DNA from: Gliomastix tumulicola
Taxonomy: Eukaryota; Ascomycota; Sordariomycetes; Hypocreales; Bionectriaceae
Direction: 5' to 3'
NCBI GenBank assembly: GCA_001599755.1
Contig: BCHX01000003.1
Location: 4,251,289-4,315,288 of the forward strand
Length of the DNA stretch: 64,000 nt
In this document: piece by piece, positions 1-11,235 of the stretch
How the letters are laid out: each line of letters starts with the position of its first letter
Position numbering within the stretch: position 1 is the stretch's first letter
Notes under the pieces: generated by a model
Databases searched by the model: none
What the model saw: only the letters and a program-made list of their open reading frames with translations
What the model was told of the DNA's origin: nothing
Translations under genes and position numbers: made by a program

Positions 1-2551
1 CTGGCCATGCCCCTCATCGCTCTGAGGCAGAGACAATATATAAAGTCCGGCATTTGACTGAGTGCTAGTTCAGCGGCGGAGTTGTTGGGTCATCTCGTCG
101 ACGGTGGCTCCGGGAGCCCCCCCCGGGATGTTGTTACCTGCATCCATGCCGTGGCCCGTCTGCACCCTGATAGGCACCCAGCATCATACCAGTGTCTCTC
201 GGAGTTGAAGAGATACCCGAGCCGAGCTTCCTGATGACCATCATCGCTGTGGGACGAGTCAAGACTCCGGCTGCCTGCCAGTTCCTTTCACACCTCGCCA
301 GCACAAGATGCCTAATCGCAGGGCCTCTCGGTCGCCATGTCCTGTCGCCGTTGACTCGACGAAGAAAAAACGCTCCGGAGGGACCTGGACCTCGAATGTG
401 AAGATTCAGAGGCAGGAGATGTCGGGTCGGCAATGACAAACATGCCGTTGGGATGCCAAAGAAGGCTATGGGTTGCAATATATAATGCAACAACTGTGTC
501 GCTCTTCCGTGACGTCTTTCTTTCGTGTAGCGTTCCCGGTGGCTGGGCAGAAGTGTTCGCCATAACGGCGTGCCCCAGCCATCCCCGGCCCTATCAAGTG
601 AACCTCGGACGAAGTACCAACAGGAAATGTCTGGCCCCCATCACTCAGACCTAAGGGAAGTCGCCTGTCAGAATGGCGACGGTCCAGAACTCCCCATACG
701 TAGGAGATTGACGCATATACCAGCTCGCCACAATGAGATGCCAGTCTCTGTGCGAGGGGCCTAGGCCGGCGAGACGAGTAGAAGAAACTGATGATTGCGG
801 ACTGGAAAGATCAACGACTGAATACTTCAGGGCATTCGTGCTTGAATAACAATGATGTCCCTCAAACCCATCGGATCCAGTTATACGGTGTGCCTCCGTT
901 GGACGGCACGTTGCGTCTTGCACCTGAAAGCCCCAAATCGCCTCATTCAGGTGCGTTTAGGATGTTGTCTGGTCTTAGGTCGTTTCGTACTAGATGACGA
1001 CCGCGGAGACGGCTTAGCACCTCGCTTGATATCACCGAGGATGCGTAGTGCGTTTTGATGTCTCTGCCCTGAAACTCGTCACCGCCTTTGGTTCGCTACT
1101 GAGGGCGAGCCGCCTGACCCTACACGCATGTCCATCTTGTCACTGAAGTCCTTGTCATGCTCAGCCCTCTTGCGGAAGGACAGCAGCTCCTCCCCCAGGA
1201 GCTCTTTCAGGTGTCAGGCGGTTCTCCCATCCGAGGGATTTTCTTGGAAGATTGTCTCCTCGAAGTTCTTGCTGCCTTCGTTTGTGGTGGAAGAGGGACC
1301 TAGCGTGTCAGGAGCGATTTGACCACCTTCTCTTTCCGTGACAGAATGTGTGGGCTCACAGAGGCTTGCCCAACACTCTTTCGCCGTCGGTCGAAATTGA
1401 GAATGACCTAGTTATCAGATGTTTCATGTCAAAGGGATATCTCAAAAGACTTACGCTTGAGAAATTTCCTTCATCAACGATTCTTCCCCAGCGGGCTGTG
1501 TGCCCCGATAACTATCCCAGGCTGGACCAAAGGGACGGACAAGCGCAATGTGATCTACCAAGAAGTTCATCAACGATTTGGATAGCCCAAAGCCTCGACA
1601 CTCATCGCGGTGGACAGAAAGGAGTAGTATATTTTCCAATTTCCGCACTACTTGGTTGGAGGAACATAGTCACTTGCTCAAAGACCGTCCGACAACACTG
1701 GAATGCCCAGACATGCCACTTTCAATGGAACCGACGGATTATGGCATGTTTGCTGTCGAACGATGGCTCTCATGCCGCCTCCCCCGATTATCCATCTGCC
1801 TGAGGGCACTTAAAATCCAACCTAAGATGTCCTAGCCGTTACCACCACTCGAAACATCGCCCAACATAGAGCCACGGTTTAGCGTCGGATGGACGTAGCT
1901 GTTTGCCATGGTTGCGTGGGATGTGTCGTCCTGCAAACTGGATTGGGCACCCGCACGAGATAATCGTATTCTGGAGCCGACTTACTGGTCGAAAGAAATC
2001 TTGGATTCCCCATGGCTGGGACCTGGCGTAGATGGGGTTTGCTCGATGCAGGCAACTTGGGAGAGCTGGACCCCTCCGGAGTGGGAGACGGCTCGTCCGC
2101 AAAGCGAGGAGCTCCGTTCCTTCCTTGGATGTATTTTGTGTATTCTCGATCGTACTCGCCAATCGTTACATAGATCTCATCGGGATCTTGCGATATGAGG
2201 ATTCGCCTATTTATATTGTGGCACAGAATAGAAGGTAGAGGTCCTTGGACCTGACCCCGCGCCAGGTCATAGGCCTAACGGCAGCCAGACCAGAACCAGA
2301 GCAACTATCTCAAATACAATCTCAAAACCTGACCCAGAGGCAGACCACCAGTCAACCCCCAGACCCGTGGTGTGCTATATTGCAAAAAGTATAAAAAGTG
2401 GCTATGGCATACTCTATTGTAACAACTAAAAATCCATAACACAAAACGCAACGTCAAAAAGATGCACCAAAAAAAAAGGATTTTGAATCGTTTGGGCTTC
2501 AGGACATGTTAGTTAATCGGTTGCAATTGTTCGGAAAACCACGAGAACTTA
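1..2551. other. gene-poor region, no gene recognised
   Basis: No open frame here has the codon pattern, domain signature or splice structure of a gene. The longest frames (about 150 codons near 1348-1803 and about 107 codons on the minus strand near 1839-2162) have no recognisable motif. The stretch may be old, decayed coding sequence, since the segment to the right holds a HET-like scrap, but nothing here proves it. Confidence 0.5.
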
Positions 2552-2639
2552 CGACTCGCCGGGAGTTGAACCCGGGACCTCTCGCAATGGACTTTGGGTG
2601 TTACCCTAAGCGAGAATCATGCCACTAGACCACGAGTCC
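2552..2639 (-). tRNA. tRNA-Pro (AGG) with intron
   Basis: On the minus strand the sequence folds as a tRNA: acceptor arm, a D arm with the GGTCTAGTGG box, an anticodon stem CTCGC/GCGAG, and a T arm with loop TTCAACT between CCGGG and CCCGG. The anticodon loop reads TT-AGG-G, giving anticodon AGG (proline). An intron of about 17 nt sits after position 37, the normal site. Six of seven acceptor pairs match; the 1:72 pair reads G:G, which is unusual for a working tRNA-Pro. Identity is clear; function is slightly in doubt because of that mismatch. Confidence 0.85.
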
Positions 2640-3367
2640 GTGGTAACCCATGTGGGTCGGAGGATCTGCTGCCACAATCGGTCTATGGGATTTCGCCCAG
2701 ATGTTCGCCGGATGGTCAGCGAGGGATAGAGGACGGCGTCTAGGTGTTGAAGGTAGATGCTACTCAGGGTTGCAAAGTGTTTCATTTATGTTCCTGCTGA
2801 ATTTTATGTTTGTCTAGTGACCAGATTGTTGACCTCGCCCCTCACTTTCGATAGCTTGCTTGATCGCTAGCGGCCAACTTCACGCGCCTCAACGAGGCAC
2901 GAGGCCGGACGGAGTGTGGAAAAATCTCAGCCAATTGGCGTAACAACGTTTTCACCTTCGCGGTCACTGTTTCCCATGAGCTTATGTATGTCCTCATCAA
3001 TATGCTTAGTGGTGATCACCATTGGGTAGGTGAAAACTCCGCCTACCGTCCGCTGGGACGTCGAAGAAGTACAGACCGCCCGTCTCGTGTACCTAACCGA
3101 CCAGGGAGTGGTTGGAATCGAGGATGTCTTAGACAATACTCGAGTCGCTCTGTTAGCCGAATAGCATACCCGCAGCGCCGCATATATCAAGCGTCCCCCA
3201 AAGCTGTATTTAACTTCCTAATCATAGCTCAGCAGAGTAACGAACGGAAGCATATGGCTCTGTTGGAGGCAGTATCGAGCCAACGTCAAGAGGTTCATAT
3301 CAACTCTGTCAAACATGGCACTCCCGCGTAATTGCTGCTTGGGAGTGAAAGCTTCATGGGGTCTCAC

Positions 3368-3487
3368 ATGGTGAGAAAGTCATTGATCTGGCTTTCTAGA
3401 TCCGTCTACGAGCGTGCGAAGCGTTCCCTCGTGTGGCTGGGAATGAATAGTGCGTCAAATTCACTGATGAGGTTTTGCAAGCTTTGA
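3368..3487 (+). pseudogene. HET-domain-like fragment
   Basis: A 39-codon frame contains VYERAKRSLVWLGMNSAS, which resembles the signature of fungal heterokaryon-incompatibility (HET) domains, where a stretch like 'IYxRAxxVxVWLG' follows the 'WIDAICINQ' box. No WIDAICINQ box, start region or downstream domain is seen in any frame nearby, and the frame stops soon after. I read it as a remnant of a decayed HET gene. The similarity is short, so a chance match is possible. The rest of 2640-4081 holds no recognisable gene; its right end is the likely promoter of the kinase gene. Confidence 0.35.
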
Positions 3488-4081
3488 ATCCCGATATAAA
3501 TAATGTAATATATTCACGCTAAGACAAACCCCCAAGTACAGTATCTCTTTGGCCGGTTCGTGGCTCAGGGCCCTCGTCCCTTTCCCGGTCATGATACCAC
3601 GCCGTCTCGTGGAAGCTGCACTTTGACAGTTGGTAAAAACAGGGACACCATTGACAGGGATGAAGAAAATGAGATATACATCTTCTCAAAATCGAGGTCA
3701 AATTTTCGACATCAGATCTCGTGAAGAATCCGTATTTGGGCTGGAGCGGAGCAGCGTGTCTTCCAAGTCGTATTCTTAGGTAATCATAATGCTACGAAAT
3801 GTTCAAAATAGTGCCGTCGTGGGAGACGAGGAAGTCTTCTTAAAAATCCATGTGCCCGCTCTCTTGCTACTTGAGGGCCGGCTCATCCAGTCAATTGCAC
3901 TTGAAGGCCGATTGAGAAATCCGTCTTGTCATGTCTCCAAGCTAGCCGTTTTTAACCGACACGGCGACCAACAACCAACACAATATGGATCACCGTGCGG
4001 AGAAACCATCACGAAGGACTTACGACGCGTGCCTCATTTTTAACAGCACCAACGCACTCCAATCACCAGTCTGGCTGCCTC

Positions 4082-6021
4082 ATGGAGAGTTCCAAAGTCA
4101 TTGACTCGGACGATGATGGTTCACTGCCAGACGTCCAAATCAGTGCAGTGACTGAAGCACTTTTTGCTCGTGAGGATGAAGAACGCGCCCAAGCCACGAA
4201 CAGCAAGGGTGCACTCCCCGATGGCGACCAGCGTGGTGCCCATACAGACCCTCTTGTCAGGCGATTTATGAGAGCCGCAAGTCAACGCCGACAAGCCTCC
4301 GCCGCCACAAGCTCTGCATCCACGTACCCGCAGACGGAGAAGCCTGACGACAGGGAGCAGAACAGGCCCAGCTCCATCAGGGCCCGGCCAAAGAGGTTCC
4401 CGGGTCGGGCCGTGCACGATTTCACCACTTCGGAAACGGCATTTGGCGCCACGACCAGCGTGACCAGCGTGACCGGACGCTCTCGCCTCGCGAGCCCCGG
4501 TGCGACAGCGTCGACCTCCTTAGCAATCCACGAACAAGGCTCAGCCAGGGACGAGGCATACAACAGAAGCCCAAAGGCCAGCGTCGCGCGCCGCAGTCTG
4601 TCAAGAGGTGTAGTCGAGGGGGCAGAGAGGCAAGCCATAGGTAGCCCGCACCTTGAGCAGGCCCCCGAGTACCCGCGCCGTGTCTCTATCAGGAGCAAAC
4701 CCCCTCGCACGAGCCCTGAAAAAGGGCATCACCTAGTGTCGGACCGTGAGACGAAGCCCGCATATGATGAACGCGGTCGCTCGGCTGATTTGATTCCACG
4801 GGAGCATATTGCACCCACGCCTCCCCTAAATGTGCCACGGCCGACTCAGAGCCCCTTTGAACCGGCTCCTCCCGCCGTTGTGCCAGCGACTCTTCAGCCT
4901 GCCACGGATGTTCCTGAGAAACGAAGGATTGTAAGACGTTTCCGCGTCAATGGGCATTTGTACGGCGTAACGAAGAAACTAGGCAAGGGTAGTAGTGGCC
5001 GGGTGTATGAAGTCCTCTCGGATCTTAAGGAACTATGGGCACTCAAAGTCATCCCTCTCCAAAATCTTGACGACCGTTCTAAGCAGCAGATCCAGAATGA
5101 GGTTGCTCTCTTGAGGGACTTGAAACGCGTGGATCGCGTCATCTACCTACATGACTGGGTCGTGGAGGAGTCTAAGAAGGCGCTTTTTATGGTGAGTAAT
5201 TATTCCTGCGAGCACGAGACATGTCTCGCTGACAGCATCCATCCACATAGGTTATGGAGCTGGGTGAATGCGACCTGGATAACATTCTCAGGGACAAGAT
5301 GGAGCGCCAACCCCGGCTTGATACGGTTTTCGTGGGATACTACTGGCCTGAGATGCTCCGATGTGTTGCGGCGATCCATGACGTGGGTATTGTCCATTCG
5401 GATCTCAAGCCTGCGAATTTCATCCTCGCGAGCGGGAAACTCAAGATCGCCGACTTTGGCATTGCCAATGCTCTCCCCGATGACACTGTCAATGTCTATC
5501 AAGAGCAGGCATCTGGCACGCCCAACTACATGGCCCCGGAGACGCTCAGAGCCATGAGTCGGACAGGCAACTCCAGTCTCGACGCCCGTGCTTTCCGGTT
5601 CGGCAAGCTAAGCGATATATGGAGTCTCGGCTGCATTCTCTACCTCATGGTGTACGGGCGCCCTCCTTTTGGTCATATCCAGGGGCTTGGTCCAAAGGCC
5701 ATGGCCATCACCGATCCCAGCCATCCAATCGAGTTCGGCGCCGACGGCGCAGGTGGCGTCCACGTCCCTTCAGGGTACCTCCGCACGACGAAAGCATGCC
5801 TCTCGCACGAGGCCTCTGCGCGACCGGTTGCGGATGCCCTGCTGCGCAATACGGACGGTCTCACACTACCTGGAGCTTCCAAGGATACGGTGTATGTCAC
5901 ATCACGTACACTGGAGACAATGATCGGTGAGGCAGTAGGCGATGCGGGTGCTTGGGCCTCGTCTGAAGAGGTTCAGTCGTGGGCTGCCAAGATAATGAAC
6001 AATCTTGAGGAGAGAAGTTGA
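4082..6021 (+). CDS. mps1: Mps1/TTK-family dual-specificity protein kinase
   Basis: Spindle-assembly-checkpoint kinase (Mps1 in budding yeast, Mph1 in fission yeast, TTK in animals), which acts at kinetochores. Two exons, 4082-5191 and 5251-6021, joined by a 59-nt GTGAGT...ATAG intron, give 626 residues; S. pombe Mph1 is similar in size. The N-terminal 280 residues are Ser/Arg/Pro-rich and probably disordered. The kinase domain follows: Gly loop GKGSSGRVYEV, ATP-binding Lys in LWALKVIPL, hinge VMELGECDLDNIL across the splice junction, catalytic loop VHSDLKPANF (HSD, as in TTK), DFG in IADFGIANALPDD, and activation segment GTPNYMAPETL. The HSDLKPANF plus DFGIAN combination is diagnostic for this family. 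I chose the ATG at 4082; an in-frame upstream start is possible. Confidence 0.93.
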
Positions 6022-7067
6022 ATGGGTTCCATACTTCATTCTTTTTTTCTAGCTCTTGTCATATATTCGCTGGTTACCGAGTCACTCTTTCTGTAATATC
6101 TCATCACTTACTGTTTTCTCGAAATCTCCTTATTGTTGTTCTTCTTCTTTTTGGGCTACAAGGGCAATGCGGTTATAGAGTTATGAGGTTCGTCTAAACG
6201 ATGAATATATCGATGCTTGGGTTATACACATTCTGGAAGAAGACACTTGGCGAAGGCGCGAGGGCTTGCTATCTCACGAGTTGGTTTTGGAACTATCAAT
6301 TCGAAATCTCTGCCTAGTGCGGCATCACAACACTCACTGCGTCTAATCGACGTGACGTAGAATTAGGGAGGACTAAACACCTGGATAATCATACAACCGG
6401 GGAAGAAGGCTGAGGACTTAAACTTGTCTCTAAGACTCTACACTAACATAATGCTGTAATCCTCAACCATAGGGTTGGCACAAACGAGGATACAATCAGA
6501 AGATACGGCCTCTAGAAGGGACAGAGGGTGATTTAAGGGCTCTGGCACCTGTGGGGAAGCACGGACGCGGAACCTCATCTTCTATTAGTGGTAAAGAAAA
6601 CCCAAGCTGCAGCAAGTCCGTCTTTCTTTGCACGCGACCATGACTAGCCATCTGATGGGCCTGCCACTTAGAAACTAATGATGAGATACGAGCTTTATAC
6701 CTAAGGGCGCATGTACATCTCGAAATGGATTGCTTAAGTCAGTGCCTACGCTGAACTGTGATCAAGGAGCTACACAATATGTAATCCAGATGAAGTCAAG
6801 ACTTGGGAGAGCTTGAACGAAAGTCCCACGTCGTGAGGGAGATCAGCAAGCAGCGGCGCCAAATTCTTAAAAATTATTTTTAATTTAGAGAGCCAGGCAA
6901 TCATGGATCCGCTATAGCCTTACTCGAGAAGGAGAAATAAAGATTGAGATGTCGGAGACAGTAGTCAAATCTCTAGGTTAGGCGTATTCACGCCACCTCT
7001 CTTGATGTGGAGCATGACCTGTATGTCATACATGTATGCTAATACGACGCATGTAACCATCACCATC
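6022..7067. other. intergenic, no gene seen
   Basis: This holds the 3' flank of the mps1-like gene and the 5' flank of the tRNA-Ala. I see no open frame of note, no repeat and no RNA fold. Confidence 0.6.
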
Positions 7068-7162
7068 GGGCGAATGGTCTAGTGGTATGATTTTCCCTTA
7101 GCACCTTCGCTCCTATGGAGCAGGCCTGGGAGAGGTCCGGGGTTCAATTCCCCGTTCGTCCA
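7068..7162 (+). tRNA. tRNA-Ala (AGC) with intron
   Basis: The acceptor stem GGGCGAA pairs with TTCGTCC (one G:T pair), followed by discriminator A at 7162. The D arm is GGTCTAGTGG, and the T arm carries TTCAATT between CGGGG and CCCCG. The anticodon stem TTCCC pairs with GGGAG around loop TT-AGC-A...T, so the anticodon is AGC. An intron of about 23 nt lies at the canonical place after position 37. The CCCTTAGCA...TGGGAGAGG core matches the standard fungal tRNA-Ala(AGC). Confidence 0.93.
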
Positions 7163-7166
7163 TTAC

Positions 7167-7171
7167 TTTTT
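7167..7171 (+). terminator. RNA polymerase III terminator
   Basis: A run of five T residues begins five bases after the tRNA-Ala 3' end, the usual Pol III stop. Nothing else is seen between here and the stop codon of the DUF6594 gene at 7635. Confidence 0.8.
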
Positions 7172-7634
7172 GCTGTTTTCATCATTCTCAAATGATGAAA
7201 TTATATATGCTTGTCATGGATTGGGGTTGCGAACGGCTTCTTTTTTCAATGTTGGTTGTGGTGAGTCGTGGTGGCTGAGGCTTTGTTTCAATGAGGCACC
7301 TGTGGTGGGCGTGGGATGACTCCATGTTTGCACGAGGAAGGAGCGAACCTTAAATTCGTTTCCAACGGGACCTGGAAATTGGTACATAGTAGGAACCTCA
7401 CATTGACCACTCGGCGCTCCGATTACATCTCCCGCCACGTGCCCATCTCGCAAACGTAACGACGGACAAGAACACAACGGCAAGTCATCCCCAAGATGAC
7501 GAGTGTCCGTCCGGATTCCCCCACGTAGGCCATCACCTCGGGCACCCTCCTCCTTATGTCTCACTCTTCCTTTACACCCCGTTGCTCTGAATCATAGACC
7601 ACACATGGCCAGCGACAGACAGAGCCAGTAAACC

Positions 7635-9524
7635 CTAGTGGCACACCCTCGCCGCCATCGCCATCATCATCACGTACGCGCCCGCACAGAGCACCGCGTC
7701 CAGCGGCCGCCGGGTCTCGCTGACGCCCGCCTGCCACATGGCCCACCCGACGCCCGCGAAGACGAGCGCGATGATGATGAGGCGCTCCGCGAATCCGGGG
7801 AACACGGGGAACGTCATGACGGGCACCATGACGGCGACGAGCACGCCGTACGCGAAGTGGATCGGCATCTGCGGCGACGGCTCGCGGCTGCTGCGCGGGG
7901 CGCGCTCGGCATGGGCAGCGTGCGCGGCGAGCGGGGAGGCTGGTGCGAGCGAGCCGCGGTGGCTTGTGCCCCCGGGCGTGGGCGTGGACGTCTGGCTGTC
8001 CCTGGGGGTCAGGCGCGCGGGCGGCAGTCCCATGAAGCTCGGGTCCGTGGGTGGGAGCGACAGGAGGTCCTCCGTCTTGCCGAGGAAGCGCGTCTCCTCG
8101 TCGACGATGTGCGCATGGCTGAGGAAGCGCCTGTAGTCGTCGATCTCGTTGATGCCGGGCCGCGACAGACACTGGGCATCTTTGAACAACTTGAGAAACT
8201 GGTCTGCAATCCGGGTTAGTCTCATTGCAGGAAAGGTGGAATGATCACGGCACGCACAGTACATGTCGAGCTTCTCGCTTATCTCGCTCACGACCTCCAG
8301 TCTCTGCTTCGCGACAGGATGGTCTTCGCCCTCGGGCAGGCCGCGGGACGACGCAGGCATGATATTCCCGTGGACGAAACGGGAGGAAGTCTCAAGGCTG
8401 TCAAGCTGATTGAGACTGTCTTCGAGCTGGCAGAGCTCGTCCTGCAGCTGCAGGAGAATCCTGTGGCCCATGACCTCGAACCGTCGGTAGATGGGCGTGA
8501 TGGGCTGTCCGAAGAGCGCCCCGCTGAGCTTGGTCGTGAGATACTTGTACCCCGTCATGTCGCCCGGCCCGGCATCCTGCACAGCCGGGGAAAAGGGTGG
8601 CGAGCGGGGTTGATCAAACTCGGACGGTGGTGGCAGAAGACGTTGGCGGGGCTGAGGCCGCTGAGGTGCATGGATAGGCGGTTGGAAGTGCTTTGGTCCC
8701 GGATCGCCTCTGCCTTCTGGGCCTCTGAACGGCATGTCGTGGGGGAACCTGTTGGCGCCGTTCGGCCTCATAGGGGCTGGCGGGAAGGTGGGCGATGCTT
8801 GGCCCTGGAAAGGCACCGATTGGCCCCCCTCCGGCCAGTACTCGGGAGGCCCCCAGCTATTGACCTCGGACGGAGGGGGCCTGGTGTGCGCGAGCGCGTA
8901 CCTGTCATTGGTGAAGTTGCCGCGAGCTTGCGGGAGTGAAGGACTGAGAAGGACGACCGGGGAGGCTTGGTCGGACGACACTGAGCTCGGCGGGCCTTGA
9001 CCTCCTCTGCGGAAGGGCCGCTGTACAGGAGGCCCCGGGATCGCATTAGGAGGTTCATTGTCCAAGTACCTGAATACTTCGGGCTGGGTCGCGTGGGGAT
9101 GGAGAATCTGTTGCTGGTGAGGGTGGTGATGCGGCTGATGCTGTCTTGGTGGAGGCGCATTCGCAATGACTTGTGGCTGCAGCCGCGGCGAGACGTATAT
9201 GGCACCGAACCGCTCGCCAGGGCCATGGGCGAGCTCAGACGCTGAGTCAATAGTCGCTCCTGTCGTCCTTGGTGTGCCAGACGACACGGACGCTGGCGGG
9301 GTCATCAGCTCAGAAGGAGGAGACTCGGCCCGGAAGGCTGTCATGGCTTGGGCGGGGTCGTGGCCCTTGTCGTCGTCGTCGGGTACATCTTCTATCGTCA
9401 CCGGGCGCGGCGACCTGGGATGGGGATCATCCGCGTTCGGAGACGTAACATGGTATGCATCTGTCATTGCCATGTCGGTCTGCTGGACTAGGACGTGAGG
9501 GCCGCCTGTCTCGGGGGCGGACAT
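7635..9524 (-). CDS. DUF6594-family membrane protein
   Basis: Proposed exons are 8258-9524 and 7635-8203 (612 residues), with a 54-nt intron whose minus-strand sequence has a GTGCGT donor, a CTAAC branch site and a TTGCAG acceptor. The intron has no stop and a length divisible by three, so an unspliced reading (629 residues) is also open. The first 300 residues are Pro/Gln/His-rich and probably disordered. The middle matches the helical part of DUF6594 (YRRFEVMGHRILLQLQDEL and following). The C-terminus has two or three membrane helices (around FAYGVLVAVMVPVMTFPVF, LIIIALVFAGVGWAMW and AVLCAGAYVMMMAM). This layout, a helical domain plus a C-terminal membrane hairpin, is that of DUF6594, whose function is unknown. 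It points away from the tRNA gene, and its promoter lies in 9525-11235. Confidence 0.85.
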   Translation of the reverse strand: MSAPETGGPHVLVQQTDMAMTDAYHVTSPNADDPHPRSPRPVTIEDVPDDDDKGHDPAQAMTAFRAESPPSELMTPPASVSSGTPRTTGATIDSASELAHGPGERFGAIYVSPRLQPQVIANAPPPRQHQPHHHPHQQQILHPHATQPEVFRYLDNEPPNAIPGPPVQRPFRRGGQGPPSSVSSDQASPVVLLSPSLPQARGNFTNDRYALAHTRPPPSEVNSWGPPEYWPEGGQSVPFQGQASPTFPPAPMRPNGANRFPHDMPFRGPEGRGDPGPKHFQPPIHAPQRPQPRQRLLPPPSEFDQPRSPPFSPAVQDAGPGDMTGYKYLTTKLSGALFGQPITPIYRRFEVMGHRILLQLQDELCQLEDSLNQLDSLETSSRFVHGNIMPASSRGLPEGEDHPVAKQRLEVVSEISEKLDMYCACRDHSTFPAMRLTRIADQFLKLFKDAQCLSRPGINEIDDYRRFLSHAHIVDEETRFLGKTEDLLSLPPTDPSFMGLPPARLTPRDSQTSTPTPGGTSHRGSLAPASPLAAHAAHAERAPRSSREPSPQMPIHFAYGVLVAVMVPVMTFPVFPGFAERLIIIALVFAGVGWAMWQAGVSETRRPLDAVLCAGAYVMMMAMAARVCH

Positions 9525-11235
9525 TTCTCAGAGTCGCTTACGGCTCGACCAACCAAACAGGGATGGATGCTGACGGGCGAGAAGTGCGTCGGTAGGCGAG
9601 AAGATAAGACGGGCTGGCACAGGGCGGGCGTGCGCAACACTCAAATATGAGCGCCAAAGACCAAGACAGGAGCGCTGCTTGTCCTTCTGCCGGCAAACGC
9701 TTCGCCACAGATGCAATGACTAACTGCCCTCCTCTTGGTGATACGGGTCTCAAGGCTGGGTGCCAGATTCGGGTGGGATTCAAATGATACCTGATCACAA
9801 ATTATGACTGGCAGGCGCCCTGGCAGATTGGGTGGTAATCTAAAGACGTGGTTGCCGTCGCACACGGAGACAGAATGACTGGTCTCTAGGGCACAGGCTG
9901 CAGGCTCATATGACCAGAGTCTCAAGGACAGGCGCGCGACAGAAGCTCAGAAATCGACGGCGAGAGGGACGGCCACATGTCAAAAAATGTCAAAGGGCAG
10001 GCTGTGACGTGTAAGGTTGGACAAGAATAAGCTGGCAAAAGAGTCGGCAAACATGATTTTAGACCGTAAGGCGACCGCAGAGCAAGGAGGATGACGGGAC
10101 AGCGCGCAGGGGAAAAAAAGCAAGGAAAATCAGGACGGCCGTCAGAATTAATTGGAGGGTGGCCTCGCTGGCTCAAGGCAAAAGTGACAGAAATGCGCAC
10201 ACTTCCTTCGCCCGCCCTGCTGTGTTGCGCCATTGGCACAAAAAATATCGCTGGCCCGATATAGAATATCAGCTGCCTGTCACGCGGGGGCGGCCATCGA
10301 GACGGTGTCTGAGCCGTGGCCGTGATTGGGCGCTGTGTCTGCTGCAGAGAAAAGGCTCAGCAGTCAGCGTCGCAGCGACAGTTACAGTGCATTGCGCCCG
10401 GCATGTGTACTGTGCGGAAACGTGCGCTGTGTGACGTGCCTCTGCCTCTGGTCACAGGATGACGGGCGCCGCCGGCAGAAGAGTCTGGGTATGGCTGGTC
10501 AGCTTGGATAGTGTGAGTGGCTTCCTCGTGGAGGTGGGCATCCGGTGGTGCGTTAGGCCTCGGGCGCAGGCCTCCCGGTCGGACTGAGCTGAGACGTTGG
10601 GCAGGGCCTGTCTAACGCGAGATCCATCCTCAGGCACGAATCTGGTCTCGCGGAAGGAATTTATCTTGTCGAATTCATGATGCTTGATGATGGTTTGACG
10701 AGAGCTCGTCTCTCTGATAAATGTGGTCGGGTTTTCTTGCGGCCCGAGTTACCCTAGAGATCCGACAATTTCCTGCACGCGATTTCGAGGCAGCCCAAGC
10801 TCCATCCTCGAGCTCCCATTCCACTCCATTGACGCCTGGTTGCCTTCTTCCAGTGTTGCAGCCGGCTTTGTCGTTGTATATTTATCATCATATATGCATT
10901 GATTAATTGGTTTTAGCCAAGCGTCCACAGCGGGCCTCCCGTCCAGTCGCGTGCGCAGACACAGAGGCCACCTCGACGCGACCAACATCCGTCACCTGCA
11001 GCTTCGACTTCTCCCCTTCCGGCGCCGACTGCGACCCTACCCAGTGCGAATTGGGCCATCCTCTACCCTCCATAAACGCTCCTGCGCCCTCGACTCCGAT
11101 GCGATAACTCGATTGGTGCGATCCCCGGCATAAAGACTCTGCCCACCCACAGCGACGCCCCCCGCGTCCGACCGCTTCACTCCCGCTTCACTCCCACGCT
11201 CTGCGTTTGTCGACCAAGAAAAAAGCCCGCCGCAG
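9525..11235. other. divergent promoter region, no gene seen
   Basis: This 1.7-kb stretch separates the starts of the DUF6594 gene (minus) and the GatB gene (plus), so it should hold both promoters. Only short frames without a motif are present. The last 100 bases before 11236 are C-rich and pyrimidine-biased, as often seen upstream of fungal start codons. Confidence 0.6.

Noticed and set aside
1839..2162. minus-strand frame with WGIQDFFRPVSRLQNTIISC as a possible HET remnant
   Set aside because: The resemblance to the HET 'RVWIVQE' region is too weak, and the strand is opposite to the better fragment at 3368-3487.
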